From positions 13,416 to 77,415 of the forward strand of contig CAJUJL010000009.1 of the NCBI GenBank assembly GCA_910586725.1: a stretch of 64,000 bases of DNA, given 5' to 3'. The DNA comes from an uncultured Lachnospiraceae bacterium (GTDB lineage Bacteria > Bacillota > Clostridia > Lachnospirales > Lachnospiraceae). Of the stretch, positions 44,909-54,711 are shown in pieces. Under the pieces are notes generated by a model that had not been told where the DNA came from, did no database searches, and saw only the letters and a list, made by a program, of their open reading frames with translations. Within the stretch, counting starts at the first letter, position 1, and every line of letters begins with the position of its first letter. The position numbers and the translations under genes are program-made.

Positions 44909-45331
44909 ATGAAAACAAAAATTTTGAAAATGGGATTAGCAGTTGTTATGTCTGTGACGCTTTTGGCCGGATGCGGCGGTGGAGGAAATGCGGATGGTTA
45001 TAAAGATGATATCAAGGCATTTTCCGCATTAAACAGCGTGGATAACACCGATTTTGACGCGATGTCAGAGGCAGTGGAAGGCTTGAACGTTACAACAGAC
45101 GAAGGAAAAGCCATCAAAGAAACGCTTCAGGAAGTAGTGGATATTGGAAAACAGGCGATGGATGCGGCTTCGAATCCCGAATCTATTGATGCGGACGCAT
45201 TCACAAAGATGCAGGAAGACCTTACGACCCTGACAGAGGAGACGCAGACGAAGCTGGAAACTTTCCTGAAAGCGGCGGAAGATGCCGGAGTGAAAGCAGA
45301 AGATCTGGAAGGATTGGATTTAGGCCTGTAA
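44909..45331 (+). CDS. Small helical lipoprotein
   Basis: A 140-residue protein. Signal peptide and lipobox LLAGC followed by GGGG at about residue 20. The mature part is acidic and helical, with AVEGLNVTTDEGKAIKETL and KMQEDLTTLTEETQTKLETF. No family is recognised. The ATG at 44909 is preferred over 44903 because of spacing from TTGGAGG. It is monocistronic, with its own promoter and terminator. Confidence 0.8.
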   Translation: MKTKILKMGLAVVMSVTLLAGCGGGGNADGYKDDIKAFSALNSVDNTDFDAMSEAVEGLNVTTDEGKAIKETLQEVVDIGKQAMDAASNPESIDADAFTKMQEDLTTLTEETQTKLETFLKAAEDAGVKAEDLEGLDLGL

Positions 45332-45391
45332 AAATAATTTCAGGTTTTTGAGAATAGAAATTATAAACGCGTGGAGAATAATAAGAAACGC

Positions 45392-45424
45392 AAAAGGGGA
45401 ACTGCCTGCGGGCAGTTCCTTTTA
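45392..45424 (+). terminator. Terminator after the lipoprotein gene
   Basis: GGAACTGCC pairs with GGCAGTTCC around a short loop and is followed by a T-run. It lies only 23 bp before pth. Confidence 0.85.
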
Positions 45425-45446
45425 TCTGATAACGGAGGATAGGGTG

Positions 45447-46022
45447 ATGTATGTAATTGCAGGGCTTGGCAATCCGGGCAGAAAGTATGAAAATACACGT
45501 CATAACGTCGGATTTGATGTGATTGATCTGCTTGCGGAACAATATAATATCAATATGAACATAAAAAAGCATCGGGCCGTTTGCGGAACGGGAGTGATGG
45601 AAGGCGTGAAAGCATTGCTGGTAAAGCCGCAGACATATATGAACTTAAGCGGCGAAAGCATTGCTTCCATATTGGATTTTTATAAACTGGACGCAGACAG
45701 GGATTTGATTGTTATATTTGACGATATAAGCCTTGAACCAGGCAGAATCCGTATCCGGCAAAAAGGAAGCGCCGGAGGACACAACGGAATCAAAAGTATA
45801 ATTGCATGTTGTCACAGCAGCGGTTTTTCCAGAATAAAAATCGGCGTAGGGGAAAAGCCTCTTGGGTGGGATCTGGCGGATTACGTACTGGGGCGTTTTT
45901 CAAAAGAAGAACGGGCAAGTGTGGATGGAGCGGTGTCTGATGCATGCAAGGCGGTTGGTTATATGATAAACGGGAAAACAGATCAGGCAATGAATATGTT
46001 TCATGTAAAAAAGCAGGAGTGA
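45447..46022 (+). CDS. pth: Peptidyl-tRNA hydrolase
   Basis: A 191-residue enzyme that releases peptides from drop-off peptidyl-tRNA. It has IAGLGNPGRKYENTRHNVG with Asn9 and catalytic His19, KPQTYMNLSGES, and FDDISLEPGRIRIRQKGSAG. Start at ATG 45447 after ACGGAGGA. The stop is one base from mfd, forming a pth-mfd operon as in many Firmicutes. Confidence 0.95.
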   Translation: MYVIAGLGNPGRKYENTRHNVGFDVIDLLAEQYNINMNIKKHRAVCGTGVMEGVKALLVKPQTYMNLSGESIASILDFYKLDADRDLIVIFDDISLEPGRIRIRQKGSAGGHNGIKSIIACCHSSGFSRIKIGVGEKPLGWDLADYVLGRFSKEERASVDGAVSDACKAVGYMINGKTDQAMNMFHVKKQE

Positions 46023-46023
46023 T

Positions 46024-49000
46024 ATGAAAGCATTTTTAGAACCGCTGCGGTCATTGGAAGAAATTCGAAAATTAGAAGCGCAGCTCAAAAAAGGGCCGGG
46101 AATCCAGATGATTTCCGGTTGTATTGATTCACAAAAACCTCATTTGATGTATGGAGCGGGCAATGATTTTAAAAACAAAATCATTGTCACTTTTAATGAG
46201 CAGAAAGCCAGGGAGATTTATGAAGAATACCGCTTTTTTGATAAAGAAGCCGTATACTATCCATCAAAAGATATTTTGTTTTACCAGTCGGATTTGCGTG
46301 GGAACCTGCTAACGAGGGAGCGGGTCTGCGCGCTGAAAAAAATAGCGGAAAACACGCAGGTTACGCTTGTGACGACATTTGACGCGCTTATGAACCGTAT
46401 GCCTGGGCCAAGCGGTTTTCTTTCGTCCGTTTTCACCTTTCGTATTGGCGACGTCGTGGATATGGAGCGGTTAAAGAAAAAACTTGTTTCTATGGGATAT
46501 GAAGCCTCTTACCAGGTGGAGACGGCGGGCCAGTTTGCCATTCGGGGCGGCATCATTGATATTTTTCCTTTGACGGATGAGAATCCATACCGAATGGAAT
46601 TATGGGACGATGAAGTGGATTCGCTCCGCAGCTTTGACGTGGAAAGCCAGAGGTCTATAGAAAATCTGGATCAAATCGAGATTTATCCGGCGATGGAGCT
46701 TGTCCTAACAAAGGAAGAAAAAGAAGCGGGGTTAAAACGCATACAAGAGGATGCCGATCGTCTGTACCGAACGTATCGCGCGGAAATGAAAACGGAGGAA
46801 GCCGCAAGGGTGAAGCAGTCCGAAGCCGAGCTTACGGAAGAAATAACGGAGCGTTTTGGCGTTGACGGACTGGATGCGTATCTGACTTATTTTGATCCGG
46901 ACACCGTGTCTCTTCTTGAGTATTTTGACGCGGCGGACACCGTGATTTTTATAGACGAAGCCGCCAGATGCGCGGAACGCGGACGGATGACGGAGCTGGA
47001 ATTTTCGGAGAGTATGAAACAGCGTCTGGAAAAAGGCTATATCCTTCCGGGGCAGATGCATGCGCTTTTTACAATGGAAGAAACGTCTGCCAGGCTTATG
47101 TTAAGAAGGTGCGTGGCTCTTGCCGCATTGGACATTAAGACGCCTGACTTTTCCATTTCAAACCATTACTCCATTCAATCAAGGACGATTGGCTCATATA
47201 ATAATAGCTTTGAGCTTCTGGTAAAAGATTTGCGCGGCTACAAGCAAAAAGGATATGCCGTGCTATTGCTTTCCGGTTCAAGAACCAGGGCCAGACGTCT
47301 GTCCGAAGACCTGCTGATGGAGGGGTTTAACTGCTTTTATTCTCAGGATTACGACCGCGTTGCGCAGCCCGGTGAAATCATGATCCTGTATGGTAAAGTT
47401 AAGCGCGGGTATGAATATCCGCTGCTTTCTTTTGCGGTTATTTCGGAAAGCGATATATTCGGCAAAGAGAAAAAAAAGAAAAAGAAGCGCAAAACCTATG
47501 AAGGAGACAAAATCGCAAGCTTTACCGAGCTTTCTGTGGGCGATTATGTCGTGCATGAAAATCACGGCCTTGGAATTTACCGGGGAATCGAAAAAATCGA
47601 AGTAGATAAAACAGTCAAAGATTACATTAAAATCGAATATGATAAAGGCAGCAGCCTTTATATACTTGCAACACAGCTTGATATGATCCAGAAATACGCG
47701 GGAGCCGACGCAAAGAAGCCTAAGCTGAACAAGCTGGGCGGCCAGGAGTGGCATAAGACAAAGAGCAGGGTGCAGGGAGCGGTAAAAGAAATTGCGTCCG
47801 ATCTGGTTGCGCTTTACGCAAAACGCCAGCAGAACGAAGGATACGCGTATGGCCCCGATACGGTATGGCAGAAAGAATTTGAAGAAATGTTTCCTTTTGA
47901 GGAAACGCAGGATCAGGAAAACGCAATTGAAGCCGCCAAACGCGATATGGAGAGCAAAAAGATCATGGACCGGCTGATCTGCGGAGACGTAGGATACGGC
48001 AAAACCGAAATTGCCATCCGTGCGGCGTTTAAAGCAGTCCAGGAAGGCAAGCAGGTTGTCTATCTGGTGCCTACGACAATTCTTGCCCAGCAGCATTACA
48101 ACACGTTTGCGCAGAGAATGAAAGATTTTCCTGTTGTGGTGGATTTGCTCTGCCGGTTTAAAAGCGCGGCGGAACAGAAAAAGACGATAGCGGAAATCAA
48201 ACGCGGCATGGTGGATATTGTCATCGGGACGCACAGAGTCCTTTCCAAAGACGTGGAATGGAAAGACCTCGGTCTTCTTATCATAGATGAAGAACAGCGG
48301 TTTGGCGTGGCGCATAAAGAAAAAATAAAACAGTTAAAGTACAGTGTGGATGTGCTGACATTAACGGCGACGCCGATTCCCAGAACGCTTCACATGAGCC
48401 TGATTGGAATTCGGGATATGAGTATTTTGGAAGAGCCGCCTTTGGACCGCCTTCCGATTCAGACTTATGTGATGGAATACAATGAAGAATTGGTGCGGGA
48501 GGCAATCGCAAGAGAGCTTGCCAGAGAAGGCCAGGTATATTATGTATTTAACAGGGTCAGGCAGATCGCGGACATAACGGCAAAAATAGCGTCCCTGGCG
48601 CCGGAAGCTGCGGTTGAATTTGCGCACGGGCAGATGAAAGAGCAGGAGCTGGAAAATATTATGTATCGTTTTATCAATGGAGAGATAGACGTTTTAGTCT
48701 CTACGACAATCATTGAAACGGGGCTTGATATTTCCAATGTGAATACCATAATTATCCATGACGCGGATAATATGGGGCTGGCTCAGCTATACCAGTTAAG
48801 GGGAAGAGTGGGGAGATCCAATCGTACCGCATATGCGTTTTTTATGTATAAAAGGGATAAAATGCTAAAAGAAACTGCCGAAAAGCGTCTGGCCGCAATC
48901 AAGGAATATACGGAGCTTGGCAGCGGCTTTAAAATCGCCATGCGGGACCTGGAAATCCGCGGCGTCGGAAATCTGCTGGGAGACGCGCAGCATGGGCATA

Positions 49001-49557
49001 TGGAAGCCGTGGGCTATGATCTGTATTGTAAAATGTTAAATGAAGCGGTAAAAAGAGCGAAAGGGATCGAGACAAAAGAGAATTTTGAAACGTCCGTTGA
49101 CGTGGATATAGACGCCTATATTCCGGTTAATTATATTCCGAATGAAATTCAGAAACTGGATTTGTACAAACGAATAGCCGGAATCGAAAGCGAAGAGGAA
49201 CGAGATGAAATTCTGGAAGAACTTATGGACCGGTTTGGAGATCCGCCAAAATCGGTGGAAAACCTTCTTCTTCTCGCAGAATACAAATCAAGGGCCCATA
49301 AGCTTTATTTTACGGAAGTGGCGCAAAAGGGAGATGAAATCCGTTTTACGCTGTTTGAGCGCGCAAAAGTAAATCCTTCCAAAATACCGGATTTCGTGGC
49401 ACGGTATGAAGGTATGCTGAAATTTTATGCCGATAAGCGGCTGCCTTATTTTGCATACCGCTTAAAGATGAATTCCAGACAAAAGGAGAGCGTAACGGAG
49501 ATTATCGATAAAATTTTAACCGGCGCCGCATCCATTTTAGAGGATGAAGTCAAATAA
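46024..49557 (+). CDS. mfd: Transcription-repair coupling factor
   Basis: A 1177-residue protein. It has an N-terminal UvrB-like module, a CarD/RID domain (LSVGDYVVHENHGLGIYRG, about residue 500), an SF2 translocase core with Walker A GDVGYGKTEIA, DEEQRFGV, TATPIPRTLH and the family QLRGRVGRSNR, and a C-terminal TRCF domain. It removes stalled RNA polymerase and recruits UvrA. The linker EKKKKKKRKTYE before the RID is very basic. Length is normal. Confidence 0.97.
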   Translation: MKAFLEPLRSLEEIRKLEAQLKKGPGIQMISGCIDSQKPHLMYGAGNDFKNKIIVTFNEQKAREIYEEYRFFDKEAVYYPSKDILFYQSDLRGNLLTRERVCALKKIAENTQVTLVTTFDALMNRMPGPSGFLSSVFTFRIGDVVDMERLKKKLVSMGYEASYQVETAGQFAIRGGIIDIFPLTDENPYRMELWDDEVDSLRSFDVESQRSIENLDQIEIYPAMELVLTKEEKEAGLKRIQEDADRLYRTYRAEMKTEEAARVKQSEAELTEEITERFGVDGLDAYLTYFDPDTVSLLEYFDAADTVIFIDEAARCAERGRMTELEFSESMKQRLEKGYILPGQMHALFTMEETSARLMLRRCVALAALDIKTPDFSISNHYSIQSRTIGSYNNSFELLVKDLRGYKQKGYAVLLLSGSRTRARRLSEDLLMEGFNCFYSQDYDRVAQPGEIMILYGKVKRGYEYPLLSFAVISESDIFGKEKKKKKKRKTYEGDKIASFTELSVGDYVVHENHGLGIYRGIEKIEVDKTVKDYIKIEYDKGSSLYILATQLDMIQKYAGADAKKPKLNKLGGQEWHKTKSRVQGAVKEIASDLVALYAKRQQNEGYAYGPDTVWQKEFEEMFPFEETQDQENAIEAAKRDMESKKIMDRLICGDVGYGKTEIAIRAAFKAVQEGKQVVYLVPTTILAQQHYNTFAQRMKDFPVVVDLLCRFKSAAEQKKTIAEIKRGMVDIVIGTHRVLSKDVEWKDLGLLIIDEEQRFGVAHKEKIKQLKYSVDVLTLTATPIPRTLHMSLIGIRDMSILEEPPLDRLPIQTYVMEYNEELVREAIARELAREGQVYYVFNRVRQIADITAKIASLAPEAAVEFAHGQMKEQELENIMYRFINGEIDVLVSTTIIETGLDISNVNTIIIHDADNMGLAQLYQLRGRVGRSNRTAYAFFMYKRDKMLKETAEKRLAAIKEYTELGSGFKIAMRDLEIRGVGNLLGDAQHGHMEAVGYDLYCKMLNEAVKRAKGIETKENFETSVDVDIDAYIPVNYIPNEIQKLDLYKRIAGIESEEERDEILEELMDRFGDPPKSVENLLLLAEYKSRAHKLYFTEVAQKGDEIRFTLFERAKVNPSKIPDFVARYEGMLKFYADKRLPYFAYRLKMNSRQKESVTEIIDKILTGAASILEDEVK

Positions 49558-49610
49558 AATATCCTGTACATTTGCGCTATGGAAAAGTTATGAAAAAATA
49601 ATGAAAAATC

Positions 49611-49639
49611 TTGCGGCATGTACCAAAAAGCACTATAAT
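49611..49639 (+). promoter_or_regulatory. Promoter of the foldase gene
   Basis: TTGCGG and a perfect TATAAT are separated by 17 bp, about 42 bp before the ATG; TTTAGGAGGA is the ribosome site. Confidence 0.65.
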
Positions 49640-49681
49640 AGAAAAAGCGACTGGCAAAATGCCGGATTTTAGGAGGAACAT

Positions 49682-50809
49682 ATGAGAAGTAAGAGATTAA
49701 TGGCGCTGCTGATTACAGGGGCAGCATGCATGGGAATGGCAGTGAGCGGATGCGGCAATCAGATTAATGAAAACGCGGTATTTGCAACATTAGATGATAC
49801 GACCATTACGATGGGAGTTGCAAATTTTTTTGCAAAATATGAACAGGCATCGTATGATTCCTATTATCTTGCGTATTTTGGAGAAGATATGTGGAATAAT
49901 GACTTATATGGAAGCGGAAATACGATGGCGCATGATGTGAAGGAGGACGTGGCGGAACGGCTGCAGACAATGTATCTTCTGAAAGCGCATATGGATGAGT
50001 ATAAGATTTCCATAAGCGAAGAGGAGGAGGCAAAGATTGCAAAAGCCGCGGATGATTTTATCGCCGCAAACAGCGCAGACGCGATCAAACAGGTTGGCGC
50101 GGAGAATAAAGAAAACGTCATGGAGATGCTTCGTTTGTATACGATTCAGGAGAAGATGCACAATCGTATCAAAGAAGACGCCGATGTGGAAGTTACCGAT
50201 GAGGAAGCGGCGCAGCGGACGTTCAGTTACGTTACGATAAGCACGGCCGCGCATACGGATGAAGATTCCAACACCGTGGAATATACCGAAGAAGAAAAAG
50301 CGGATTTAAAGAAAAAAGCAGAAGACATTGCCGCGGCGGAAGATTTTGACACAGCCGTGACGGACGGAGGCTATACGACAAGCACGGCTTCCTATGGTTC
50401 CGCAGAGGACGAAGACGCTTCCTTTGACAAAGCGGTGCTCGAAGCTGCGGATGCGCTCAAAGAAGGCGAAGTATCCCCGGTCATAGAAACGGAGAGCGCT
50501 TACTATGTTTTGAGACTGGACAGCGAACACGATGAAGAAGCAAGCGCATCCAAAAAAGAGAGTCTCATTTCTGAAAAAGAAGAAGCATATTATGACGATA
50601 TTGTCAGCGGCTGGAAAGAAAAAGCCACCTGGACCATCAATGAAAAGGAATGGGAGAAAGTGACGTTTGAAGATCGCTTTGCACAGATCGCGGACGATAC
50701 GGAAAGTCCTTCGGAAGAGATTACAAACACCGAGGGCACAGAAGAAATCATCGACGCTGCCGAGGACACGGAAGCAGCAGACGGCACGGAAGCCGCGGAA
50801 ACAAAATAA
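49682..50809 (+). CDS. PrsA/SurA-like foldase lipoprotein
   Basis: A 375-residue protein with signal peptide and lipobox AVSGC (about residue 25). A SurA-N-type helical domain follows (AKYEQASYDSYYLAYFGEDMW), then a parvulin-like part with DAALKEGEVSPVIETESAYYVL-type sequence (about 225-290). The C-terminus is an acidic Glu/Thr/Ala-rich tail. It probably assists folding of exported proteins at the membrane. The canonical parvulin residues are weakly conserved, so isomerase activity is uncertain. Confidence 0.8.
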   Translation: MRSKRLMALLITGAACMGMAVSGCGNQINENAVFATLDDTTITMGVANFFAKYEQASYDSYYLAYFGEDMWNNDLYGSGNTMAHDVKEDVAERLQTMYLLKAHMDEYKISISEEEEAKIAKAADDFIAANSADAIKQVGAENKENVMEMLRLYTIQEKMHNRIKEDADVEVTDEEAAQRTFSYVTISTAAHTDEDSNTVEYTEEEKADLKKKAEDIAAAEDFDTAVTDGGYTTSTASYGSAEDEDASFDKAVLEAADALKEGEVSPVIETESAYYVLRLDSEHDEEASASKKESLISEKEEAYYDDIVSGWKEKATWTINEKEWEKVTFEDRFAQIADDTESPSEEITNTEGTEEIIDAAEDTEAADGTEAAETK

Positions 50810-50815
50810 AATATA

Positions 50816-50862
50816 AGATGCTGCATGCGGGGACGGCAAATGTCTTCGTTTGCAGCATTTTT
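50816..50862 (+). terminator. Terminator between foldase and ABC genes
   Basis: ATGCTGCA (50818-50825) pairs with TGCAGCAT (50851-50858), followed by TTTTG. It ends about 20 bp before the ABC gene start; an alternative inner stem (GCAAA/TTTGC) exists. Confidence 0.65.
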
Positions 50863-50879
50863 GCGTAAGGAGAACGACT

Positions 50880-52625
50880 GTGAGACATCTGTTTGTTTAT
50901 TTGAAAAATTACAAAAAAGAATGTGTATTGGCGCCGCTGTTTAAAATGCTGGAGGCAATATTTGAATTATTTGTGCCTTTGGTTATGGCGGCCGTAATAG
51001 ATACCGGAATTGCGGGGAACGATATACCTTATATCGTTCGAATGTGTATGGTGATGGTGCTGCTTGGCGTGACAGGGCTTGTCTGTTCCGTTACGGCGCA
51101 GTATTTTTCGGCAAAAGCAGCGGCCGGGTTTGGAACGGGTGTGCGCCATGCTTTGTTTGCGCATATTCAGAAGCTGTCTTTTACGAATCTGGATAAAGTC
51201 GGGACGTCCGCGTTAATTACGAGAATGACAAGCGACGTCAATCAGGCGCAGAGCAGTGTAAATATGGCGCTTAGATTGTTCCTTCGTTCGCCGTTTGTTG
51301 TATTTGGCGCAATGATTATGGCTTTTACAATTGACGTAAAGTCCGCGTGGCTTTTCGTTATTACAATTTTGCTTTTGTCGGCCGTTGTATTTGGCATTAT
51401 GTGCATCAGCATACCCCTTTACAGAAAAGTGCAGGGGAAATTAGACGCCATTACTCTGCTCACCAGAGAAAACCTTACGGGGACAAGGGTCATACGGGCA
51501 TTTCATATGGAGGAAGAGGAAAAAGAAGAATTCAAGGCGCGCAATCAGGAACTGACCGCTATGCAGATGTTCGCAGGGAAAATATCGGGTCTTATGAATC
51601 CGCTTACGTTCGCGCTGATTAACGGGGTGACGGCATATCTGATCTACATCGGCGCACTGCAGGTAGACAACGGCGCGATTACACAGGGAGAAGTCGTCGC
51701 GCTTGTGAACTATATGGCGCAGATCTTAGTCGAACTGGTAAAATTTGCTAACCTCATTATCACCGTAACAAAAGGCATTGCCTGTGGAAACCGCATCCAA
51801 AGCGTATTGGAGCTGCCCGAAGGGGAGCGGGAGATTGCGCGCGGTGAAACCGTATCCGCGCCACATACAGAAGATGAAATGGTCGTGTTTTCACATGTAG
51901 GGCTTACCTACGAAAATGCCGGCGCCCAGGCGCTGACCGATATAAGCTTTACGGCAAAAAAAGGAGAAATCATCGGCGTCATCGGCGGCACGGGTTCGGG
52001 CAAGAGCTCCCTGGTGCATTTAATACCCGGATTTTATCCGCATACAAAAGGAAGCATCCGGATCGACGGGAAAGAGATAGACGCATATTCCAAAGAGCAG
52101 CTTCGCGGGCAGGTCGGCATCGTGACGCAGAAAACGGTTCTTTTTGCCGGAACCATACGGGAAAATCTCCTGTGGGGCAATCCGGGCGCGACGGATGAGG
52201 AACTGACAGAAGCTTTGAAAATGGCGCAGGCCTATGAAATTGTAGAAAAAAAAGAGGGCGGTTTGTCGGCCGAAGTGTCCTGGGGCGGGAAAAATTTTTC
52301 CGGCGGACAGCGGCAGCGGCTTACGATTGCCAGGGCATTTGTAAGAAAACCCAAAATACTGATTCTGGACGACGCTGCTTCGGCGCTGGATTATGCGACG
52401 GATGCGGCCCTAAGGCGCGCCATAGCGGAAATGAAGCATGAAACAACCGTATTTCTGGTATCCCAGAGAGCTTCCTCCATTCAGTACGCCGATCGGATTT
52501 TGGCGTTGGACGATGGGGAACTGGCAGGTGTGGGGACGCATAAGGAATTGTTGGAAAATTGTGAATTGTATCAGGAGATTTACTATTCCCAGTATCCGAA
52601 AGAGGCAGGAGGTAGTGCAAAGTGA
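50880..52625 (+). CDS. ABC exporter half-transporter with degenerate catalytic site
   Basis: A 581-residue membrane-plus-ATPase subunit (type IV exporter). Start at GTG 50880, seven bases after AAGGAG. The NBD has Walker A GGTGSGKSS, signature FSGGQRQRL and Walker B ILILDDAAS, in which the catalytic Glu is replaced by Asp. This marks it as the degenerate-site partner of a heterodimer with the next gene, which overlaps by 4 bp. Likely a drug or lipid exporter of the LmrCD/BmrCD type. Confidence 0.9.
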   Translation: MRHLFVYLKNYKKECVLAPLFKMLEAIFELFVPLVMAAVIDTGIAGNDIPYIVRMCMVMVLLGVTGLVCSVTAQYFSAKAAAGFGTGVRHALFAHIQKLSFTNLDKVGTSALITRMTSDVNQAQSSVNMALRLFLRSPFVVFGAMIMAFTIDVKSAWLFVITILLLSAVVFGIMCISIPLYRKVQGKLDAITLLTRENLTGTRVIRAFHMEEEEKEEFKARNQELTAMQMFAGKISGLMNPLTFALINGVTAYLIYIGALQVDNGAITQGEVVALVNYMAQILVELVKFANLIITVTKGIACGNRIQSVLELPEGEREIARGETVSAPHTEDEMVVFSHVGLTYENAGAQALTDISFTAKKGEIIGVIGGTGSGKSSLVHLIPGFYPHTKGSIRIDGKEIDAYSKEQLRGQVGIVTQKTVLFAGTIRENLLWGNPGATDEELTEALKMAQAYEIVEKKEGGLSAEVSWGGKNFSGGQRQRLTIARAFVRKPKILILDDAASALDYATDAALRRAIAEMKHETTVFLVSQRASSIQYADRILALDDGELAGVGTHKELLENCELYQEIYYSQYPKEAGGSAK

Positions 52626-54370
52626 CGAAAAAAAGCCAAAAACAGATGACGATATTGAAAAATCTGTTTCCTTATATTAAAAAGCGTTCGATTTATATTT
52701 TTGTTTCCCTGTTGTTTGCAGCGGTATCCGCATCCTTGTCTTTGTATGTGCCGATATTGACCGGCCGGGCCATTGACTGCATTATAAAAGAAGGGGAAGT
52801 GGATTTTTCGGGGATTTACGCCGTGCTTCGCCAGATGCTTGCAGTCGTGCTGATTACGGCGGGTTCACAGTGGATCATGAATATCTGCAATAACCGGATT
52901 ACGTATCAAACCGTACAGGATTTGCGAAGGGACGCGTTTGCCAAAATAGAGATTCTTCCGCTGAAATATCTGGACCGGCATGCCCATGGAGAACTGGTGA
53001 GCCGTATCATTGCAGATGCGGACCAGGTGGCCGACGGGCTTTTGCTTGGATTCACCCAGTTATTTACGGGGGTAATTACGATTATCGGCACGATTGTATT
53101 TATGATCAGCATTCAGTATAAAATAGCGTTGGTCGTTATCTGCATTACGCCGGCGTCGCTTTTCGTGGCTGCGTTTATTGCCAAAAAGACGTTTTCTATG
53201 TTCAGACGTCAGTCAGAAACAAGAGGAGAGCAGACGGCGCTGGTGGAGGAGATGGTGTCAAACCAGAAAATCGTCCAGGCATTCGGACAGGAAGAGAATA
53301 CGGAGAAGAAATTTGATGAAATTAATAAAAAGCTGGAAGGATGTTACTTAAAGGCCACTTTTTTCTCTTCCCTGACAAACCCGTGCACCCGCTTTGTCAA
53401 CAGCCTTGTCTATACGGGAGTCGGTATTTTTGGCGCGGTATCCGCTGTTTCCGGGGGGATCAGCGTAGGAGAGCTCGCCAGTTTTTTGAGCTATGCAAAT
53501 CAATATACAAAGCCGTTTAATGAGATTTCCGGCGTGATTACGGAGCTGCAGAATGCGCTTGCCTGCGCCGGACGGATTCTGGAGCTGATCGGGGAAGAGC
53601 CGCAGACGCCTGAGGATAAAGACGCTGTATCTTTAGAGCATGCAAAGGGAAATGTATCGTTGGAGCATGTGTGTTTTTCGTATGTGGAAAATCAGCATTT
53701 GATCGAAGATTTCAATCTGGATGTGAAGCCGGGGCAGAGAGTTGCGATCGTAGGCCCGACAGGATGCGGAAAAACAACGCTGATCAATCTTCTGATGCGC
53801 TTTTACGACGTGGATCAGGGAGCGGTCTGCGTGGATGGAAGAAACATAAAGAAGCTGACCAGAAAAAGCCTCCGCGCTTCGTACGGCATGGTTTTACAGG
53901 AAACGTGGCTCAGGGAAGGCACGATTCTTGAAAATATCCGCATGGGAGCAAAAGACGCATCCGCGGAGGATGTAATGGCAGCGGCAAAGGCGTCGCATGC
54001 CCACAGCTTTATCAAAAGGCTTCCGAACGGTTACGATACGGTTGTGACAGAAGAGGGAGGAGGGCTTTCACAGGGTCAGAAACAGCTTTTATGCATTGCA
54101 AGAGTGATGCTGTCTCTTCCTCCGATGCTGATTTTGGATGAAGCGACGTCGTCTATTGATACGCGTACGGAGCAGAAAATTCAAAACGCCTTTGCCAAAA
54201 TGATGCAGGGCAGGACGAGTTTTATTGTGGCGCACCGGCTTTCCACCATAAAAGAGGCCGACATTATATTAGTCATGAAAGACGGACACATTTTAGAGCA
54301 GGGAAATCACAAAACACTGCTTGCAAAAAACGGATTTTATGCTACACTTTATAATAGCCAGTTTATATAA
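52622..54370 (+). CDS. ABC exporter half-transporter with catalytic Glu
   Basis: A 582-residue partner starting at GTG 52622. The NBD has Walker A GPTGCGKTT and Walker B LILDEATSSID with the Glu intact, but the signature is LSQGQKQLL instead of LSGGQ. So this subunit contributes the active Walker site, while the previous subunit contributes the canonical signature; the opposite composite site is degenerate. This fits asymmetric heterodimeric exporters. Confidence 0.9.
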   Translation: MTKKSQKQMTILKNLFPYIKKRSIYIFVSLLFAAVSASLSLYVPILTGRAIDCIIKEGEVDFSGIYAVLRQMLAVVLITAGSQWIMNICNNRITYQTVQDLRRDAFAKIEILPLKYLDRHAHGELVSRIIADADQVADGLLLGFTQLFTGVITIIGTIVFMISIQYKIALVVICITPASLFVAAFIAKKTFSMFRRQSETRGEQTALVEEMVSNQKIVQAFGQEENTEKKFDEINKKLEGCYLKATFFSSLTNPCTRFVNSLVYTGVGIFGAVSAVSGGISVGELASFLSYANQYTKPFNEISGVITELQNALACAGRILELIGEEPQTPEDKDAVSLEHAKGNVSLEHVCFSYVENQHLIEDFNLDVKPGQRVAIVGPTGCGKTTLINLLMRFYDVDQGAVCVDGRNIKKLTRKSLRASYGMVLQETWLREGTILENIRMGAKDASAEDVMAAAKASHAHSFIKRLPNGYDTVVTEEGGGLSQGQKQLLCIARVMLSLPPMLILDEATSSIDTRTEQKIQNAFAKMMQGRTSFIVAHRLSTIKEADIILVMKDGHILEQGNHKTLLAKNGFYATLYNSQFI

Positions 54371-54580
54371 ATGTATGAATACCAGAATCAGACAGGTATT
54401 CTTCGGCGGGAATTTGCAGATACTTTAGTTAAAGCAGGCGTTATCTGTAAATGCAATCCCTGCAGCGCCGGAGTAACAAAAGGCAGAGAAGTGAATACAA
54501 TATATGTAGTAGAAGTGGATTTGATGGGAGTTAAATATTACCAAATTATTACACATGTTACATATAAAGAAAAATCTTGA
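54371..54580 (+). CDS. Possible 69-residue protein with CxCxxC
   Basis: ATG begins directly at the ABC stop. The protein contains CKCNPC and a beta-like IYVVEVDLMGVKYY. No ribosome site is visible and no family is recognised, so it could be spurious. Its stop overlaps the murA promoter. Confidence 0.35.
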   Translation: MYEYQNQTGILRREFADTLVKAGVICKCNPCSAGVTKGREVNTIYVVEVDLMGVKYYQIITHVTYKEKS

Positions 54581-54606
54581 CAAAAGAAAGAATTGGTCAC
54601 TATAAT
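54577..54606 (+). promoter_or_regulatory. Consensus promoter of murA
   Basis: Perfect TTGACA and TATAAT separated by 18 bp, about 105 bp before murA, implying a leader of roughly 100 nt. Confidence 0.85.
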
Positions 54607-54711
54607 TAATGTTTGTATTTTAAGATAATGGCTTGACGGGTTATATCATTCATATCGGAAGGCGGGAAGTATGCCTGAAAGATATAGGTTGTTTAATGAT
54701 AGAGGTGCGAT

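Noticed and set aside
47278..48315. 345-residue open frame on the minus strand
   Set aside because: It lies fully antisense to the well-supported mfd gene, has no ribosome site and has shadow-like composition (Phe/His/Arg rich).
50816..50880. Riboswitch ahead of the ABC exporter genes
   Set aside because: The hairpin is explained as the foldase terminator, and only about 20 bp remain before the start codon.
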